64,000 nucleotides of DNA from DASUCS01 sp041166385 (GCA_041166385.1 JBEEFW010000159.1:9142-73141), one strand, 5' to 3'; shown: positions 34,626 through 43,540, counted from the first letter of the stretch. Made by a program: numbers and translations. Notes: generated from the letters alone by a model not told the origin.

Positions 34626-37034
34626 GTGCGGAGCGGAGACCGCGATCAGAGCGGTTTGGAGGCACCGCAACCTGACGCGCCCGCACCCACCCCCGTGGAA
34701 GCGGGCCGAAATCGCCTGAGCCAGGTGACGAGAGTCCGGATCGTCGGAGCGATCGGGGTCACGCTCGTGTGTGCCTCTCTCGGTTTGTTGGCGATGAGTG
34801 GCTCGCGATTCGGGGATCCCTGGATTCTCGTTCCATTCATCGTTTTTGAAGGCGTCCATTGGGCCTGTGCGATTGGCTTCCAGCCCAACGACGATGACCT
34901 CGTGAAGCAATTCGACCAGGCGGTCTTCGTAGTTGCATTCGTGCTGCTGCCGACCGCTGGCGTCGTGAGCACGTTCGCACTCGGCGTAGCCCTTGGGTTT
35001 GTGCTTCTGCGGGCCGACCTCCGGAAGATCCTGCTGAACAGCGGCATCATGTGCGCCGCAGCGCTCGGCGGCGTGTACGCAGCAAACGTGACGCACGACG
35101 TTCTGGGTCACGGTCCCCTCGCTTTGTTCCTTGCCGTGACTGTGGGCAGCGTTGCGTTCACCCTGGTGAACGACGTGGTGCTGGCCACCGCCGTGAGGTG
35201 GATCTTTGGGACACCCTTTCTCTCTGGGCTTATTGCGGATCTCCGATTCGACGCGTTTCGGGTTCCGTTCCTGATCGTCCTCGGCTTCCTTACGGGTTCC
35301 GCTGCGCAGAGCGCGACCTGGGTTGTCATCCTCGGAGTACCGCTTCTGGGCGGGCTGCAATATGTGCTCGCGGAGCATCGCCGTGCGCGGCGCGACCTCC
35401 AACGGACTCAGGGCCTGTTCGAAACCTCAGTTGACGTGCATGGCCATGTGGACGCGGTTGAGGTTGAGGAAGCACTCACGAATGCGGCTCTACGCCTCCT
35501 GCGGTGCGCGGTGGCCCGCGTGTCCTCGGTACCGCCATCGGAGAGCGAGTGGGGAGCCCGGCTGCAGCGCGGTGACGGCGAGGAGAAGTGGCTTGTCGTC
35601 GCCGAGCCGCTTACCGACTACCCGCTCGACCGCGAAGCGCTCCAACTACTCAATGCCCTCGCTGCCGTGGGATCGTCTGCTCTCGAAAACGCGAATCTGG
35701 TCGAGGAGATTCGGCGCGCAGGCCTCGTCGACGCGCTGACCGGGCTTCCGAACCATGTGCTGTTCGAGGACCGCGTTGCGCAGGCCGCGGCAGTCGCTCG
35801 CCGCAATCGAGAGCGCTTCGCAGTGATGATGCTCGACCTCGACCACTTCAAGAAGATCAACGACAGCCTCGGTCATTCGGTCGGCAACGAACTCCTGCAG
35901 GACGTCGCCTCTCGGCTGATGCTCGCCGCCCGCGACATCGACACCGTTGCTCGCCTGGGGAGCGATCACTTCATCTTGCTGCTGCCGGGCGTCGGCAACT
36001 CTGAGACTGCTGGCGTGATCGCCGAGAAGTTGCTCTCCGCGATCCGCAAGCCGATCAATCTCGGTGGTCACGAGCTGTTCATGACCGCAAGCGCCGGAAT
36101 CGCGTTCTTCCCCGACGACGGCACGAAATCCGAGCACCTGCTCCGCAACGCAGACAGCGCCATGCACCGAGCGAAGGAGCTCGGTCGTGACACGTTCCAG
36201 ACCTACGCATCCGGCATGAATGACCTTGCGCAGCTCCGCCTGGTCCGCGAGAGCGAATTGCACAATGCCATTCAGCGTGACGAGCTCCGCCTGCGCTACC
36301 AGCCGCAGGTCGATCTCCGCACCGGCCGGATCGTGGGTGTCGAGGCGCTCGTTCGTTGGGAGCACCCGGTGCTCGGGCTCATCGGTCCGCACGAGTTCGT
36401 TCCGTTGGCGGAGGAATCCGGACTCATCGTGGCCGTCGACCTGTGGGTGATGCAGGAAGCGTGCCGGCAGGCGAAGGTGTGGATCGACGAGGGCCTCCCC
36501 ACGATCCGCATGGCAGTCAACATCTCCGGCCGTCACTTCCACTCGTCGGAACGCCTCGTCGATGTCGTCGAGCGAGCGCTCGGTCTCTCCGGTCTGCCCG
36601 CAGAGTTGCTCGAGCTCGAAGTCACCGAGGGCATCGCCATCGGTGAGGAAGAGTCGACAGCGCGAGCACTGCACCAAATCCGCGATCTCGGCGTGAAGCT
36701 TGCGATCGACGACTTCGGTACCGGCTACTCGATGTTGGGCCGCCTGCGCAGCTTCCCGATCGATCGTTTGAAGATCGACCGCTCGTTCGTGAACGAGATC
36801 GAGAGCCACCATCAAGACGCGCCGATCGTGTCGGCGATGATCGCCATGGCCCGCAGCCTCCACATTGAGTGTGTGGCCGAGGGTGTCGAGACCCTCGAGC
36901 AACAGATCTTCCTGCGCAATCGCCTGTGCGACCAGGCCCAAGGCTTCTTGTACAGCCACCCCGTCGAAGCAGACGACATCGTTCGCCTCTTGAAGACGCC
37001 CTCCGTCGGCTACAACCTCAGCGTGGCGTCGTAG
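34626..37034 (+). CDS. membrane protein with degenerate GGDEF and intact EAL domain
   Basis: 802 residues: about seven N-terminal helices (35-250), a GAF-like segment (290-365), GGDEF (370-530) and EAL (545-790). The cyclase signature reads LGSDHF instead of GGDEF, so synthesis is unlikely. The EAL half is complete: VEALVRWEHP, AVNISGRHF, ELEVTEG, DDFGTGYS, LKIDRSFV, EGVET and AQGFLYSHP, so c-di-GMP hydrolysis to pGpG is predicted. GTG 34626 is chosen because GGGAGG lies 5 nt before it and codons upstream lack the G/C third-base bias; an ATG at 34524 would add 34 residues. The 3' end overlaps the MFS gene by 17 nt. Confidence 0.9.
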   Translation: MRSGDRDQSGLEAPQPDAPAPTPVEAGRNRLSQVTRVRIVGAIGVTLVCASLGLLAMSGSRFGDPWILVPFIVFEGVHWACAIGFQPNDDDLVKQFDQAVFVVAFVLLPTAGVVSTFALGVALGFVLLRADLRKILLNSGIMCAAALGGVYAANVTHDVLGHGPLALFLAVTVGSVAFTLVNDVVLATAVRWIFGTPFLSGLIADLRFDAFRVPFLIVLGFLTGSAAQSATWVVILGVPLLGGLQYVLAEHRRARRDLQRTQGLFETSVDVHGHVDAVEVEEALTNAALRLLRCAVARVSSVPPSESEWGARLQRGDGEEKWLVVAEPLTDYPLDREALQLLNALAAVGSSALENANLVEEIRRAGLVDALTGLPNHVLFEDRVAQAAAVARRNRERFAVMMLDLDHFKKINDSLGHSVGNELLQDVASRLMLAARDIDTVARLGSDHFILLLPGVGNSETAGVIAEKLLSAIRKPINLGGHELFMTASAGIAFFPDDGTKSEHLLRNADSAMHRAKELGRDTFQTYASGMNDLAQLRLVRESELHNAIQRDELRLRYQPQVDLRTGRIVGVEALVRWEHPVLGLIGPHEFVPLAEESGLIVAVDLWVMQEACRQAKVWIDEGLPTIRMAVNISGRHFHSSERLVDVVERALGLSGLPAELLELEVTEGIAIGEEESTARALHQIRDLGVKLAIDDFGTGYSMLGRLRSFPIDRLKIDRSFVNEIESHHQDAPIVSAMIAMARSLHIECVAEGVETLEQQIFLRNRLCDQAQGFLYSHPVEADDIVRLLKTPSVGYNLSVAS

Positions 37035-38238
37035 GCACACCGATCCGGTGACGGATCTCGTGTGGAGGACGAAGTGTCCCCCACAGTCCGACGATTGCGG
37101 ACACGATGAGCGACACGACAATTGCTTGTCGAATGCCGATGCCGGTCGCGAGTAACCCTCCAACGGCGGCGGCTATGGCCTGGCTTCCGAGGACGAAGCC
37201 GTTCATCAGCGCGAGCCACGGGCCGCGCAGCCGGTCGTCGAGACGAACTACCGCGACCTCGTTGCCCGGAATCCGACTGGCGTTGAGCACGCCGATGGCT
37301 GCGAAACCAATCAGGATGCCGGGCAAGGCTGGCCCCACCGTAAAGACGACGACTCCGATCACCGAACCCACGAGCGCGAGCTCAGAGGCTCGTCTGAGTT
37401 TTTCGGTCTGGGAGCCGCGAGCTCGGGCGAACATCGTTGCAAGAATGGCTCCGACGGGAACGGCTGCCGCGAGTAGTCCACTTGTACCGGCGCTCTCGTG
37501 AAGTACCTCCAGCGCGTAGAGCGCGACGAGAGACTCACCGACCACGGTGCAAGCACCAACCCACATCCATCCGACCACGAATCGGCGAATGAATGGGTCA
37601 TCGACTGACGCCCGCCATCCGTCGCGAACACGCACGGGTTCGCCCTTAGGAACTGGGAGCCGAGCAGAAGGGATCTGGACGAGGAGCGCGGCAGAGATGA
37701 GGAACGAAACCGCGTTGACAGCGAGCGCGGCCCGCGCGCCGATCAGAACAATCAGTCCGCCGGCGGCCCCGTATCCGAAGATCAGCGCGGCGTCGAACGT
37801 GATACTGGCGAGCGCAATCGCATCGCCGAATCGCTCAGCAGGGACGGTGAGGGGAGTCAGCGCCCCACGAGCGCTTTCGAAGGATGGTGTCAAGCACCCT
37901 GCGGCGAACGCGATCACCAGCATCAGACCAATTGGCATCTCCACGGTGAGCGCGAGAAAGAGCCCAGCCCGGCCGATGTCCGAAACGAGGATCACACGCT
38001 GTCGCGGAAACCGATTTGCGTATGTCGCCGTTAGCTGCCCGATCCCGAGGTACGGCAAAACGCTCACAGTCGTGACAAGCGCCGTCAGGAATGTCGAGTG
38101 CGTTTTCTCAGCAACGATCACGGCGAGAGCAAGACGCCCCGCCCAATCGCCGATCTCGCTGAAGACCTGCGCTAACCAGAGAAAACGGAAGTCGCGGTAG
38201 CGAAGCGGCGAGAAGAGGTCAGTGACGCGGGCCCTCAT
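37018..38238 (-). CDS. MFS transporter
   Basis: 406 residues, about 12 helices, of the MFS group that includes macrolide-type exporters (start RVTDLFSPLRYRDFRFLWLAQVFSEIGDWAGR). It is probably a proton-driven exporter; the substrate is unknown. Codon usage is less G/C-rich at third positions than in the neighbours (many CGA, ATT and GTA codons), which together with the adjoining c-di-GMP gene and the odd intergenic region may indicate a later arrival. Confidence 0.87.
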   Translation of the reverse strand: MRARVTDLFSPLRYRDFRFLWLAQVFSEIGDWAGRLALAVIVAEKTHSTFLTALVTTVSVLPYLGIGQLTATYANRFPRQRVILVSDIGRAGLFLALTVEMPIGLMLVIAFAAGCLTPSFESARGALTPLTVPAERFGDAIALASITFDAALIFGYGAAGGLIVLIGARAALAVNAVSFLISAALLVQIPSARLPVPKGEPVRVRDGWRASVDDPFIRRFVVGWMWVGACTVVGESLVALYALEVLHESAGTSGLLAAAVPVGAILATMFARARGSQTEKLRRASELALVGSVIGVVVFTVGPALPGILIGFAAIGVLNASRIPGNEVAVVRLDDRLRGPWLALMNGFVLGSQAIAAAVGGLLATGIGIRQAIVVSLIVSAIVGLWGTLRPPHEIRHRIGVPTTPR

Positions 38239-38680
38239 GCAGTCACCGTGTGGTCACTACGACAATGTTGCAAAGTCGTTACGCCCCTGGTCACACCAAG
38301 TGGGCTTACCAGGTACTTTGGCCGCGTCGGCAGAAATGACCGAATTGCCCCCCTATACACGCTGACGGACTTTCGGTACCCTCGGCCCCAATCCGGTGTG
38401 GCGACATCGGTGGCGATGCGAACAAATACAACAGAGGGAGTTTCACCATGCGTGGTGGCGGCATCCGTTAGCCGCGCGCATGGGGGCGATGTTAGGCAGT
38501 AGTTGGGGCAGTCGGAGGCACCTGGAACGGCATCCGGCGGCGGAGAGCTGACTTTGCGTGACACACGCGCCCAGCGCGTTACAACACTCACACACAACTG
38601 AACCCGCCCACACCTTCGAGACGCACCCTTGCGGGGCACAGCTCGGAGGTGTGGGCGCGTTCTAGTTATGGGGCAGAGTT
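38239..38680. other. 442-nt intergenic region with a possible small RNA or leader
   Basis: No convincing protein gene on either strand. On the plus strand a strong ribosome binding site (AGAGGGAG) precedes ATG 38448, which opens only seven codons, MRGGGIR then TAG (38448-38471). About 135 nt later the strand reaches a 16-bp hairpin (38605-38657). A short plus-strand transcript bearing this mini-ORF and ending at the hairpin would fit, but no plus-strand gene lies downstream, so a small RNA is more likely than a leader. No clear promoter was found. Confidence 0.4.
38605..38657. terminator. 16-bp hairpin, probable bidirectional terminator
   Basis: Arms CGCCCACACCTTCGAG and CTCGGAGGTGTGGGCG pair at every position (one G-T), around a 21-nt loop. 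It lies 24 nt from the HtrA-like gene stop and would also end any plus-strand transcript from the intergenic region. TTCT follows on the plus side. Confidence 0.65.
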
Positions 38681-39568
38681 CTACCCGGTTGGTTCGAGCC
38701 GGACGGTGATGTCGATCTCCTCGGAGCCCCGCACAACCGTGATCTGAAGCTCGGCGCCGGCGGCTTCCATCGCGTCGAAGAGATCGTCAGCGTTGGTCAC
38801 GGGAGTTTCGTTGACCGCGACGATCAGATCGCCTTGGCGAACACCGGCGTTCGCGGCCGGTGACGCCTCCTCCACGACTCGCACGAGCAGGCCGTCGCGT
38901 TCGTCCAACCCGACGGAACGACGCAACGCCCGGGCCACGTGCGCGGGCGCGAGACCTACGCCGAGACGTGGACGGGTGCGTGATTCGCCCGCAGACAGCG
39001 ACGCCAGTCGCGCCTGCAGGTCGGCGTCGGCGGGGAGCGCGAGGTAGAAGCCGTCGCCGAGACGGTTCGTGTTGAGGCCGACGACCGCGCCATCAGCGGT
39101 CACCACCGGGCTGCCAGACGAACCGCGCGGCAGCGGTGCCGTGTGTTCGAGGCTCCCCTTGATACGCCGGCCACGGGGCCCGCGGAAGGCGCGCTCGGTA
39201 CCGCTCACCATGCCGAATGACACCCGTTCGCCGCCGGCACCCGAGCGGGTGACGACGAACACGACCTGGCCGACGCTCGCGCCCCCGTTGAACCACGAGA
39301 TGGCGGGGGAGTCGCCGGTGTCGACGCGGAGCACCGCGAGATCGCCGTCGACGTCGATTCCGGCCACGGTGCCGACCGCCTGACGGCCGTCGGCGAAGGT
39401 GACGAGGGCCTCGTCGCCGCGGAGGTTGTGGGCGTTCGTGGCCACGACACCGGCGCCGAGGACGACACCGCACCCTCGCCCGCCGCCTCTGCCGATGCGG
39501 ACGACCGCCGGTCCGACCTGGGCCACGGCGTCCGCTGCGGCACTCGAGAGTTCTTCCAATACGGTCAT
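38681..39568 (-). CDS. HtrA-like trypsin-type serine protease with PDZ domain
   Basis: 295 residues: protease domain (about 10-180) with triad His47 in TNAHNL, Asp in DGDLAVL and Ser in RGSSGSPVV, then one PDZ domain (about 195-290, LLVRVVEEASPAANAGVRQGDLI). There is no signal peptide or membrane helix, so unlike most HtrA proteins it seems cytosolic. Acts in protein quality control or regulated proteolysis. Divergent from the HxlR-type regulator. Confidence 0.88.
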   Translation of the reverse strand: MTVLEELSSAAADAVAQVGPAVVRIGRGGGRGCGVVLGAGVVATNAHNLRGDEALVTFADGRQAVGTVAGIDVDGDLAVLRVDTGDSPAISWFNGGASVGQVVFVVTRSGAGGERVSFGMVSGTERAFRGPRGRRIKGSLEHTAPLPRGSSGSPVVTADGAVVGLNTNRLGDGFYLALPADADLQARLASLSAGESRTRPRLGVGLAPAHVARALRRSVGLDERDGLLVRVVEEASPAANAGVRQGDLIVAVNETPVTNADDLFDAMEAAGAELQITVVRGSEEIDITVRLEPTG

Positions 39569-39588
39569 CGAGCCGACCCCCTAGTAGA

Positions 39589-39601
39589 TTGCAATCTGCA
39601 A
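39589..39601. promoter_or_regulatory. inverted repeat between htrA-like and hxlR-like genes
   Basis: TTGCA-ATC-TGCAA, a perfect 5-bp inverted repeat between the divergent starts at 39568 and 39620. It is a plausible operator for the HxlR-type regulator, acting on itself and perhaps on the protease. Inference from position and symmetry only. Confidence 0.4.
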
Positions 39602-39619
39602 GTGACTCGGAGTGTACCC

Positions 39620-40084
39620 ATGACACAGCGGATGGCAAGCGGCCAGGATGAGGTCATGCCACGGGACCAGGGCTCCGCCAGCGCGCTCGAAGAAGCAGTG
39701 GCCCGCGTCGGCGACCGGTGGACCCTGCTGCTCGTGAACTCCCTCCTCGAGGGCCCTCGCCGGTTCAACGAGTTGCTCGACGGGCTCGACGGCCTGGCGC
39801 CGAACGTCCTGTCGAAGCGGCTGCGACATCTCGAGCACGAAGGAGTGATCGTGGCAACGGCGTACTCGCAACGACCGCCGCGGTTCGACTACCGACTCAC
39901 CGCCGCCGGCTCGGAGCTCGCGGGCGCGCTGCGACTGCTCGCTCATTGGGGCGCGTCGCGCGATCCCGAGGCCGTCGCGGTGCAACACCGCACGTGCGGC
40001 ACGCCGGTGGAAGCGCGGTGGTACTGCCCCACGTGCGCGCGCCTCATCGAGGTCGAGGAGATCGACGAACTGCGCTTCATCTGA
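39620..40084 (+). CDS. HxlR/winged-helix transcription regulator with zinc-ribbon tail
   Basis: 154 residues. HxlR-type winged helix (about 25-115): ARVGDRWTLLLVNSLLEGPRRFNELLDG and LSKRLRHLEHEGVI. A C-terminal extension with RTCGTPVEARWYCPTCARL has three Cys and may bind a metal, unusual for the family. Start ATG 39620; ATG 39632 and 39656 are alternatives. The open frame reaching 39428 runs over the divergent protease gene. Confidence 0.85.
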   Translation: MTQRMASGQDEVMPRDQGSASALEEAVARVGDRWTLLLVNSLLEGPRRFNELLDGLDGLAPNVLSKRLRHLEHEGVIVATAYSQRPPRFDYRLTAAGSELAGALRLLAHWGASRDPEAVAVQHRTCGTPVEARWYCPTCARLIEVEEIDELRFI

Positions 40085-40110
40085 CTCGCTCGGGATGAGC
40101 GCCGGTTGCG

Positions 40111-40770
40111 GTGCCGCGGATTAGCGTTCTCGGCCTGGAACCATTGCGGAAGACGTTCCATCAAGAGTTGGAAGAGATCGACTCGAAGGTCGTCCAGCTG
40201 TTCGCGCTCGTAACGGAGAGCTTGGCGGCAGCGACGGAGACGCTCCTCGCCGGTGATCGCGACAATGCGATGGCGATCAAGCAGCGCGATCAGATCATCG
40301 ACGACCTCAACGAGGATCTGCAGGGTGTGGTCGAGCGCAATCTCCTGCTCCAGGCGCCGGTCGCGTCGGAACTTCGCTTCCTGTTGTCGGTGTTGCGCAT
40401 CGTGCCCGAGCTCGAGCGCAGTGGCGATCTCGCCGAGCACATCGCCAGTCGAGCGGCGAAGGGCTTGGGGAGCGAACTCACTCCGCCCGTTCGTGGCCTC
40501 ATCGACCGCATGGGCGCCCTTGGCGTGGCGATGTGGCGAGCCGCGGCCGACGCGTACGTCGACCGAGATGGCACGGCGTCGGTGGCGATCGACGAACTCG
40601 ACGATGAGCTCGACGCGCTCCACGACGAGCTGGCCGAGCTCCTGGCCGGTGGCGAGCTACCGCTGAAACCCGCTCTGGAGATGGCGCTCGTGGCCCGCTT
40701 CTACGAACGACTGGGCGACCACGCATTGCACATCTCGGAGCGAATCCAGTATCTAGCGGGTGCTCGCTGA
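40111..40770 (+). CDS. phoU: PhoU-type phosphate regulator
   Basis: 219 residues in two PhoU three-helix repeats (about 10-95 and 115-210). The metal-binding E/DxxxD patterns are seen in ELERSGDLAEHIA and FYERLGDHALHISER. PhoU restrains phosphate uptake and signalling. GTG start at 40111. It is followed closely by a second PhoU-like (DUF47) gene and a Pit carrier, so it probably serves the low-affinity system. Confidence 0.9.
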   Translation: MPRISVLGLEPLRKTFHQELEEIDSKVVQLFALVTESLAAATETLLAGDRDNAMAIKQRDQIIDDLNEDLQGVVERNLLLQAPVASELRFLLSVLRIVPELERSGDLAEHIASRAAKGLGSELTPPVRGLIDRMGALGVAMWRAAADAYVDRDGTASVAIDELDDELDALHDELAELLAGGELPLKPALEMALVARFYERLGDHALHISERIQYLAGAR

Positions 40771-40787
40771 CTGGAGGCTGAGTACTG

Positions 40788-41402
40788 ATGCGGTTCCGAC
40801 TTCTCCCAACCGACGATCGCTTCTTCGATCTCTTCAACGAAGCCGCCCAGAATGCCGCCGAATGCGCTACCCACCTGCGTGAGCTGATCGACGATGACTC
40901 CGGTGTCACGTCGAACGACGGCGTGGTCAAATGCGAGCACCGGGGCGATGAGCTGACGGCCGAGATCCTCCAGCGCCTGAACACGAGTTTCGTCACGCCC
41001 TTCGATCGCGAGGACATCCACGCCCTTGCCGAGGAGCTCGACGACGTGGTGGACGACATGCTGGCCGTCGCCGCGCGGCTTCGGCTCACCGTGCATGGCC
41101 CGGCGTTTCCTGAGCTGAAGGAGCAGGCGGCCGTCCTCGTGCAGATGGCCGACGAGATGGTGTCGTTGATCGCGCGGCTGTCGTCGATGAAACAGACCGA
41201 TGTGCATCTCGCGGGAATCGATCGGCTCGAATCCGAAGGCGACAGCATCTACCGGAAAGCGCTCGGTCGTCTGTTCTCCGGCGAGTACGACGCACTCGAC
41301 GTGCTGCGATGGAAGGACATCGTCGAAGCGATGGAGGCAGCGCTCAACACGATCGAAGACGTGTCCAACGTGGTCGAGTCGATCGTCCTCAAGCACGCCT
41401 GA
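40788..41402 (+). CDS. DUF47 PhoU-like accessory protein of Pit transporter
   Basis: 204 residues, all helical. The sequence RFRLLPTDDRFFDLFNEAAQNAAECA is the normal DUF47 start and IEDVSNVVESIVLKHA the normal end. DUF47 proteins are almost always next to Pit carriers and are thought to control them; here the carrier begins 9 nt downstream. Upstream phoU ends 17 nt before. Confidence 0.9.
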   Translation: MRFRLLPTDDRFFDLFNEAAQNAAECATHLRELIDDDSGVTSNDGVVKCEHRGDELTAEILQRLNTSFVTPFDREDIHALAEELDDVVDDMLAVAARLRLTVHGPAFPELKEQAAVLVQMADEMVSLIARLSSMKQTDVHLAGIDRLESEGDSIYRKALGRLFSGEYDALDVLRWKDIVEAMEAALNTIEDVSNVVESIVLKHA

Positions 41403-41411
41403 GACTGCGTC

Positions 41412-42404
41412 ATGAGCCTCGCGTTGATCGCGGTCATCGGAGTCGCGCTCGCCTTCGACTTCGTCAATGGCTTCCACGACGCGGCGAACTCGATCGCCAC
41501 GGTCGTTTCCACGCGGGTGCTGACGCCGAGGAAGGCGGTGGCGTGGGCGGCGTTCTTCAACTTCGTCGCGTTCCTGGTCTTCGGAACGAAGGTGGCGACG
41601 ACGATTGCCAAGGGCGTGGTCATCCCGGACTCGATCTCGCTCGGCGTCGTGTTCGCGGGGCTCCTCGGCGCCATCGGATGGAGCCTCTTCACCTTCTATC
41701 TCGGGCTCCCGACGAGCTCATCGCACGCTCTGGTCGGCGGCATGGCGGGCGCGGCCGTCGCCAAGGCGGGGTGGCACGTGCTCGAGTCGGACGGCCTGCG
41801 CAAGATCGGCGTGTTCATCATCCTGTCGCCGCTGATCGGGCTCGCGCTCGGGATGATCCTCACGGTCACGATCATGTGGCTGTTCCATCGAGTGCGAAAC
41901 GTCGAACGTCTGAATCGCGGATTCCGTTTGGGTCAGCTCGTTTCGGCCGCGGCGTTCAGCCTCGGGCACGGCGCCAACGACGCACAGAAGACGATGGGCG
42001 TGATCCTCGCGGTGCTCATCGCCGAGCACGAGGTGCCGAAGACGTCGGGCGTGCCGTTGTGGGTCGTGCTGTCTGCACATCTCGCCATCGGACTGGGCAC
42101 GCTGACCGGCGGTTGGCGCATCGTGAAGACGATGGGCACGAAGATCACGAAGCTGCAGCCGGCGGGCGGTGTTGCCGCTGAATCCGCGGCAGCCGTCACG
42201 TTGTTCTTCACGTCTGCGCAGGGCATCCCCGTGTCGACCACGCACACCATCACCGGGGCGATTGTCGGAGTCGGTGCCTCCCGGCGACTCTCCGCGGTCC
42301 GTTGGGGAGTTGCCGGCCGGGTCGTCTGGGCGTGGGTGTTGACGATCCCTGGTGCGTTCCTGATCGCAGCGGCCTGCTACGGCGTCGTGGCGGTGTTCAA
42401 CTGA
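41412..42404 (+). CDS. pit: inorganic phosphate transporter, Pit family
   Basis: 330 residues, about ten helices, two inverted PHO4 repeats: FDFVNGFHDAANSIATVVSTR (about 14-34) and AFSLGHGANDAQKTMGV (about 182-198), with the GANDAQ and PTSSSHAL/PVSTTHTI motifs intact. Takes up metal-phosphate with protons. Third gene of the phoU cluster; stop overlaps the next start by 1 nt. Confidence 0.95.
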   Translation: MSLALIAVIGVALAFDFVNGFHDAANSIATVVSTRVLTPRKAVAWAAFFNFVAFLVFGTKVATTIAKGVVIPDSISLGVVFAGLLGAIGWSLFTFYLGLPTSSSHALVGGMAGAAVAKAGWHVLESDGLRKIGVFIILSPLIGLALGMILTVTIMWLFHRVRNVERLNRGFRLGQLVSAAAFSLGHGANDAQKTMGVILAVLIAEHEVPKTSGVPLWVVLSAHLAIGLGTLTGGWRIVKTMGTKITKLQPAGGVAAESAAAVTLFFTSAQGIPVSTTHTITGAIVGVGASRRLSAVRWGVAGRVVWAWVLTIPGAFLIAAACYGVVAVFN

Positions 42405-42571
42405 TGGATCGACGCGCTGCCGTCTTTCTGGTGTTCGCTCTCATGTGCGCATTGCTCGTGCCCGTGACCGACGACGAATTCCGCTGGGTGCCGCTGGCCA
42501 CAGCCATCGTCTACGTGCTCCTCGCCATCGCATCCGTGTTGGATGCAAGGTCGCGAAAACGTTCCTCGTAA
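42404..42571 (+). CDS. small two-helix membrane protein
   Basis: 55 residues: helix 1 (about 5-21, VFLVFALMCALLVPV), a short outside loop with TDDEFRW, helix 2 (about 28-47) and a basic end (DARSRKRSS). The ATG at 42404 overlaps the pit stop (TGATG), which is good evidence for real coding and co-expression. I do not recognise a family; a role with the phosphate carrier is inferred. Confidence 0.7.
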   Translation: MDRRAAVFLVFALMCALLVPVTDDEFRWVPLATAIVYVLLAIASVLDARSRKRSS

Positions 42572-42584
42572 CATCGTCTGGCTA

Positions 42585-42656
42585 GGGCCGCTAGCTCATC
42601 GGGTAGAGCAGGGGACTTTTAATCCTCGAGGCCGGGTTCGAGCCCCGGGCGGCTCA
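42585..42656 (+). tRNA. tRNA-Lys (anticodon TTT)
   Basis: 72-nt cloverleaf: acceptor GGGCCGC/GCGGCTC (one G-T), D arm GCTC/GAGC, anticodon arm GGGGA-CTTTTAA-TCCTC with TTT, T arm CCGGG-TTCGAGC-CCCGG, discriminator A. The 3' CCA is not encoded. It lies 13 nt after the small membrane gene, possibly read from its own promoter. Confidence 0.97.
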
Positions 42657-42670
42657 CCCGCTTTTCGTTC

Positions 42671-42711
42671 TTGCGTCGATTGACCACCGTATGAGGGGTT
42701 GAGCGACGCAA
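42671..42711. terminator. hairpin between tRNA-Lys and the SDR gene
   Basis: TTGCGTCG and CGACGCAA pair perfectly around a 25-nt loop, followed by TTTC on the plus strand. It may end the tRNA transcript and the convergent SDR gene, which stops at 42724. The long loop makes this a weak call. Confidence 0.4.
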
Positions 42712-42723
42712 TTTCGTGGGTGA

Positions 42724-43503
42724 CTACAGACTGTCCATGATCGTTTTGATCAGGGTCTCGGCTTGCGCGTTCGGGAGGCCGGCGCCGCCGTCGATCACCA
42801 CGTTCTGACCGGTGATGTACGACGACGCCTCTGAGCACAGGAACGCGAACACGTTCGCGACATCGTCGGCCGTGCCGACGCGCTGCAGCGGTGTGCTCGT
42901 CTCGGCCGAGGTGAGCCATGACTCGTTCGAGGTGACGAGCGATGTGAGCTGCGTCGCGATGAGGCCGGGCGACACGCAGTTCACGCGAATCGTCGGCGCG
43001 TACTCGACCGCGGCCGTCATCGTGAGGTTGATGACCGCCGCCTTGGCCGCGGAGTACGGCGCCTCGCCCGACAACGGCCGAACGCCGTTGAACGACGCGT
43101 TGTTGACGATGCTCCCGCCGCCCGCTTCGAGCATCCGGGGGATCACCGCCCGCATGCAATGGAACGTGCCCGTGAGGTTCACGCCCATGACGAGCGCCCA
43201 CTCCTCGTCGCGGTAGCGGTGCAGGGGCTTGTTCATCCCCATCCCGGCGTTGTTGATCAGGTCGGTGACGTTGCCGAGCTCGTCATAGACCCGCCCGACG
43301 GCGCCCTCGACCGCGGCGGCGTCGGCGACGTCACACTCCAGTGCGATTCCGCCGGTGGCCTCTGCCACCGCGGCGGCGGCCGAGAGATTCCGATCGAGCA
43401 CGGCCACCCGCGCGCCCTCCGCCGAAAATCGGCGGCAGATGGCTTCGCCGATCCCCGCGCCTCCGCCCGTGACGATCGCGATGTGTCCGTCGAGTGCACC
43501 CAC
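42724..43503 (-). CDS. SDR family oxidoreductase
   Basis: 259-residue short-chain dehydrogenase. Cofactor loop VTGGGAGIGEAI (about 11-22), NNAG (about 86-89), catalytic Ser in NNASFNG and YSAAKAA (Tyr/Lys). The Asp at the end of strand 2 (AVLDRN) suggests NAD rather than NADP. C-terminus VIDGGAGLPNAQ is typical. Substrate unknown. Confidence 0.9.
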   Translation of the reverse strand: MGALDGHIAIVTGGGAGIGEAICRRFSAEGARVAVLDRNLSAAAAVAEATGGIALECDVADAAAVEGAVGRVYDELGNVTDLINNAGMGMNKPLHRYRDEEWALVMGVNLTGTFHCMRAVIPRMLEAGGGSIVNNASFNGVRPLSGEAPYSAAKAAVINLTMTAAVEYAPTIRVNCVSPGLIATQLTSLVTSNESWLTSAETSTPLQRVGTADDVANVFAFLCSEASSYITGQNVVIDGGAGLPNAQAETLIKTIMDSL

Positions 43504-43540
43504 GACGGCGATCCTGCCACGTCGCTACGCTCGCACTCCG

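Noticed and set aside
38235..38639. 134-codon minus-strand open frame in the intergenic region
   Set aside because: Ser/Arg/Cys-rich without domain or start context and spans the hairpin; not gene-like.
42585..42711. tRNA-Lys as integration site of a mobile island
   Set aside because: No repeat of the tRNA 3' end and no integrase gene were found in the window.
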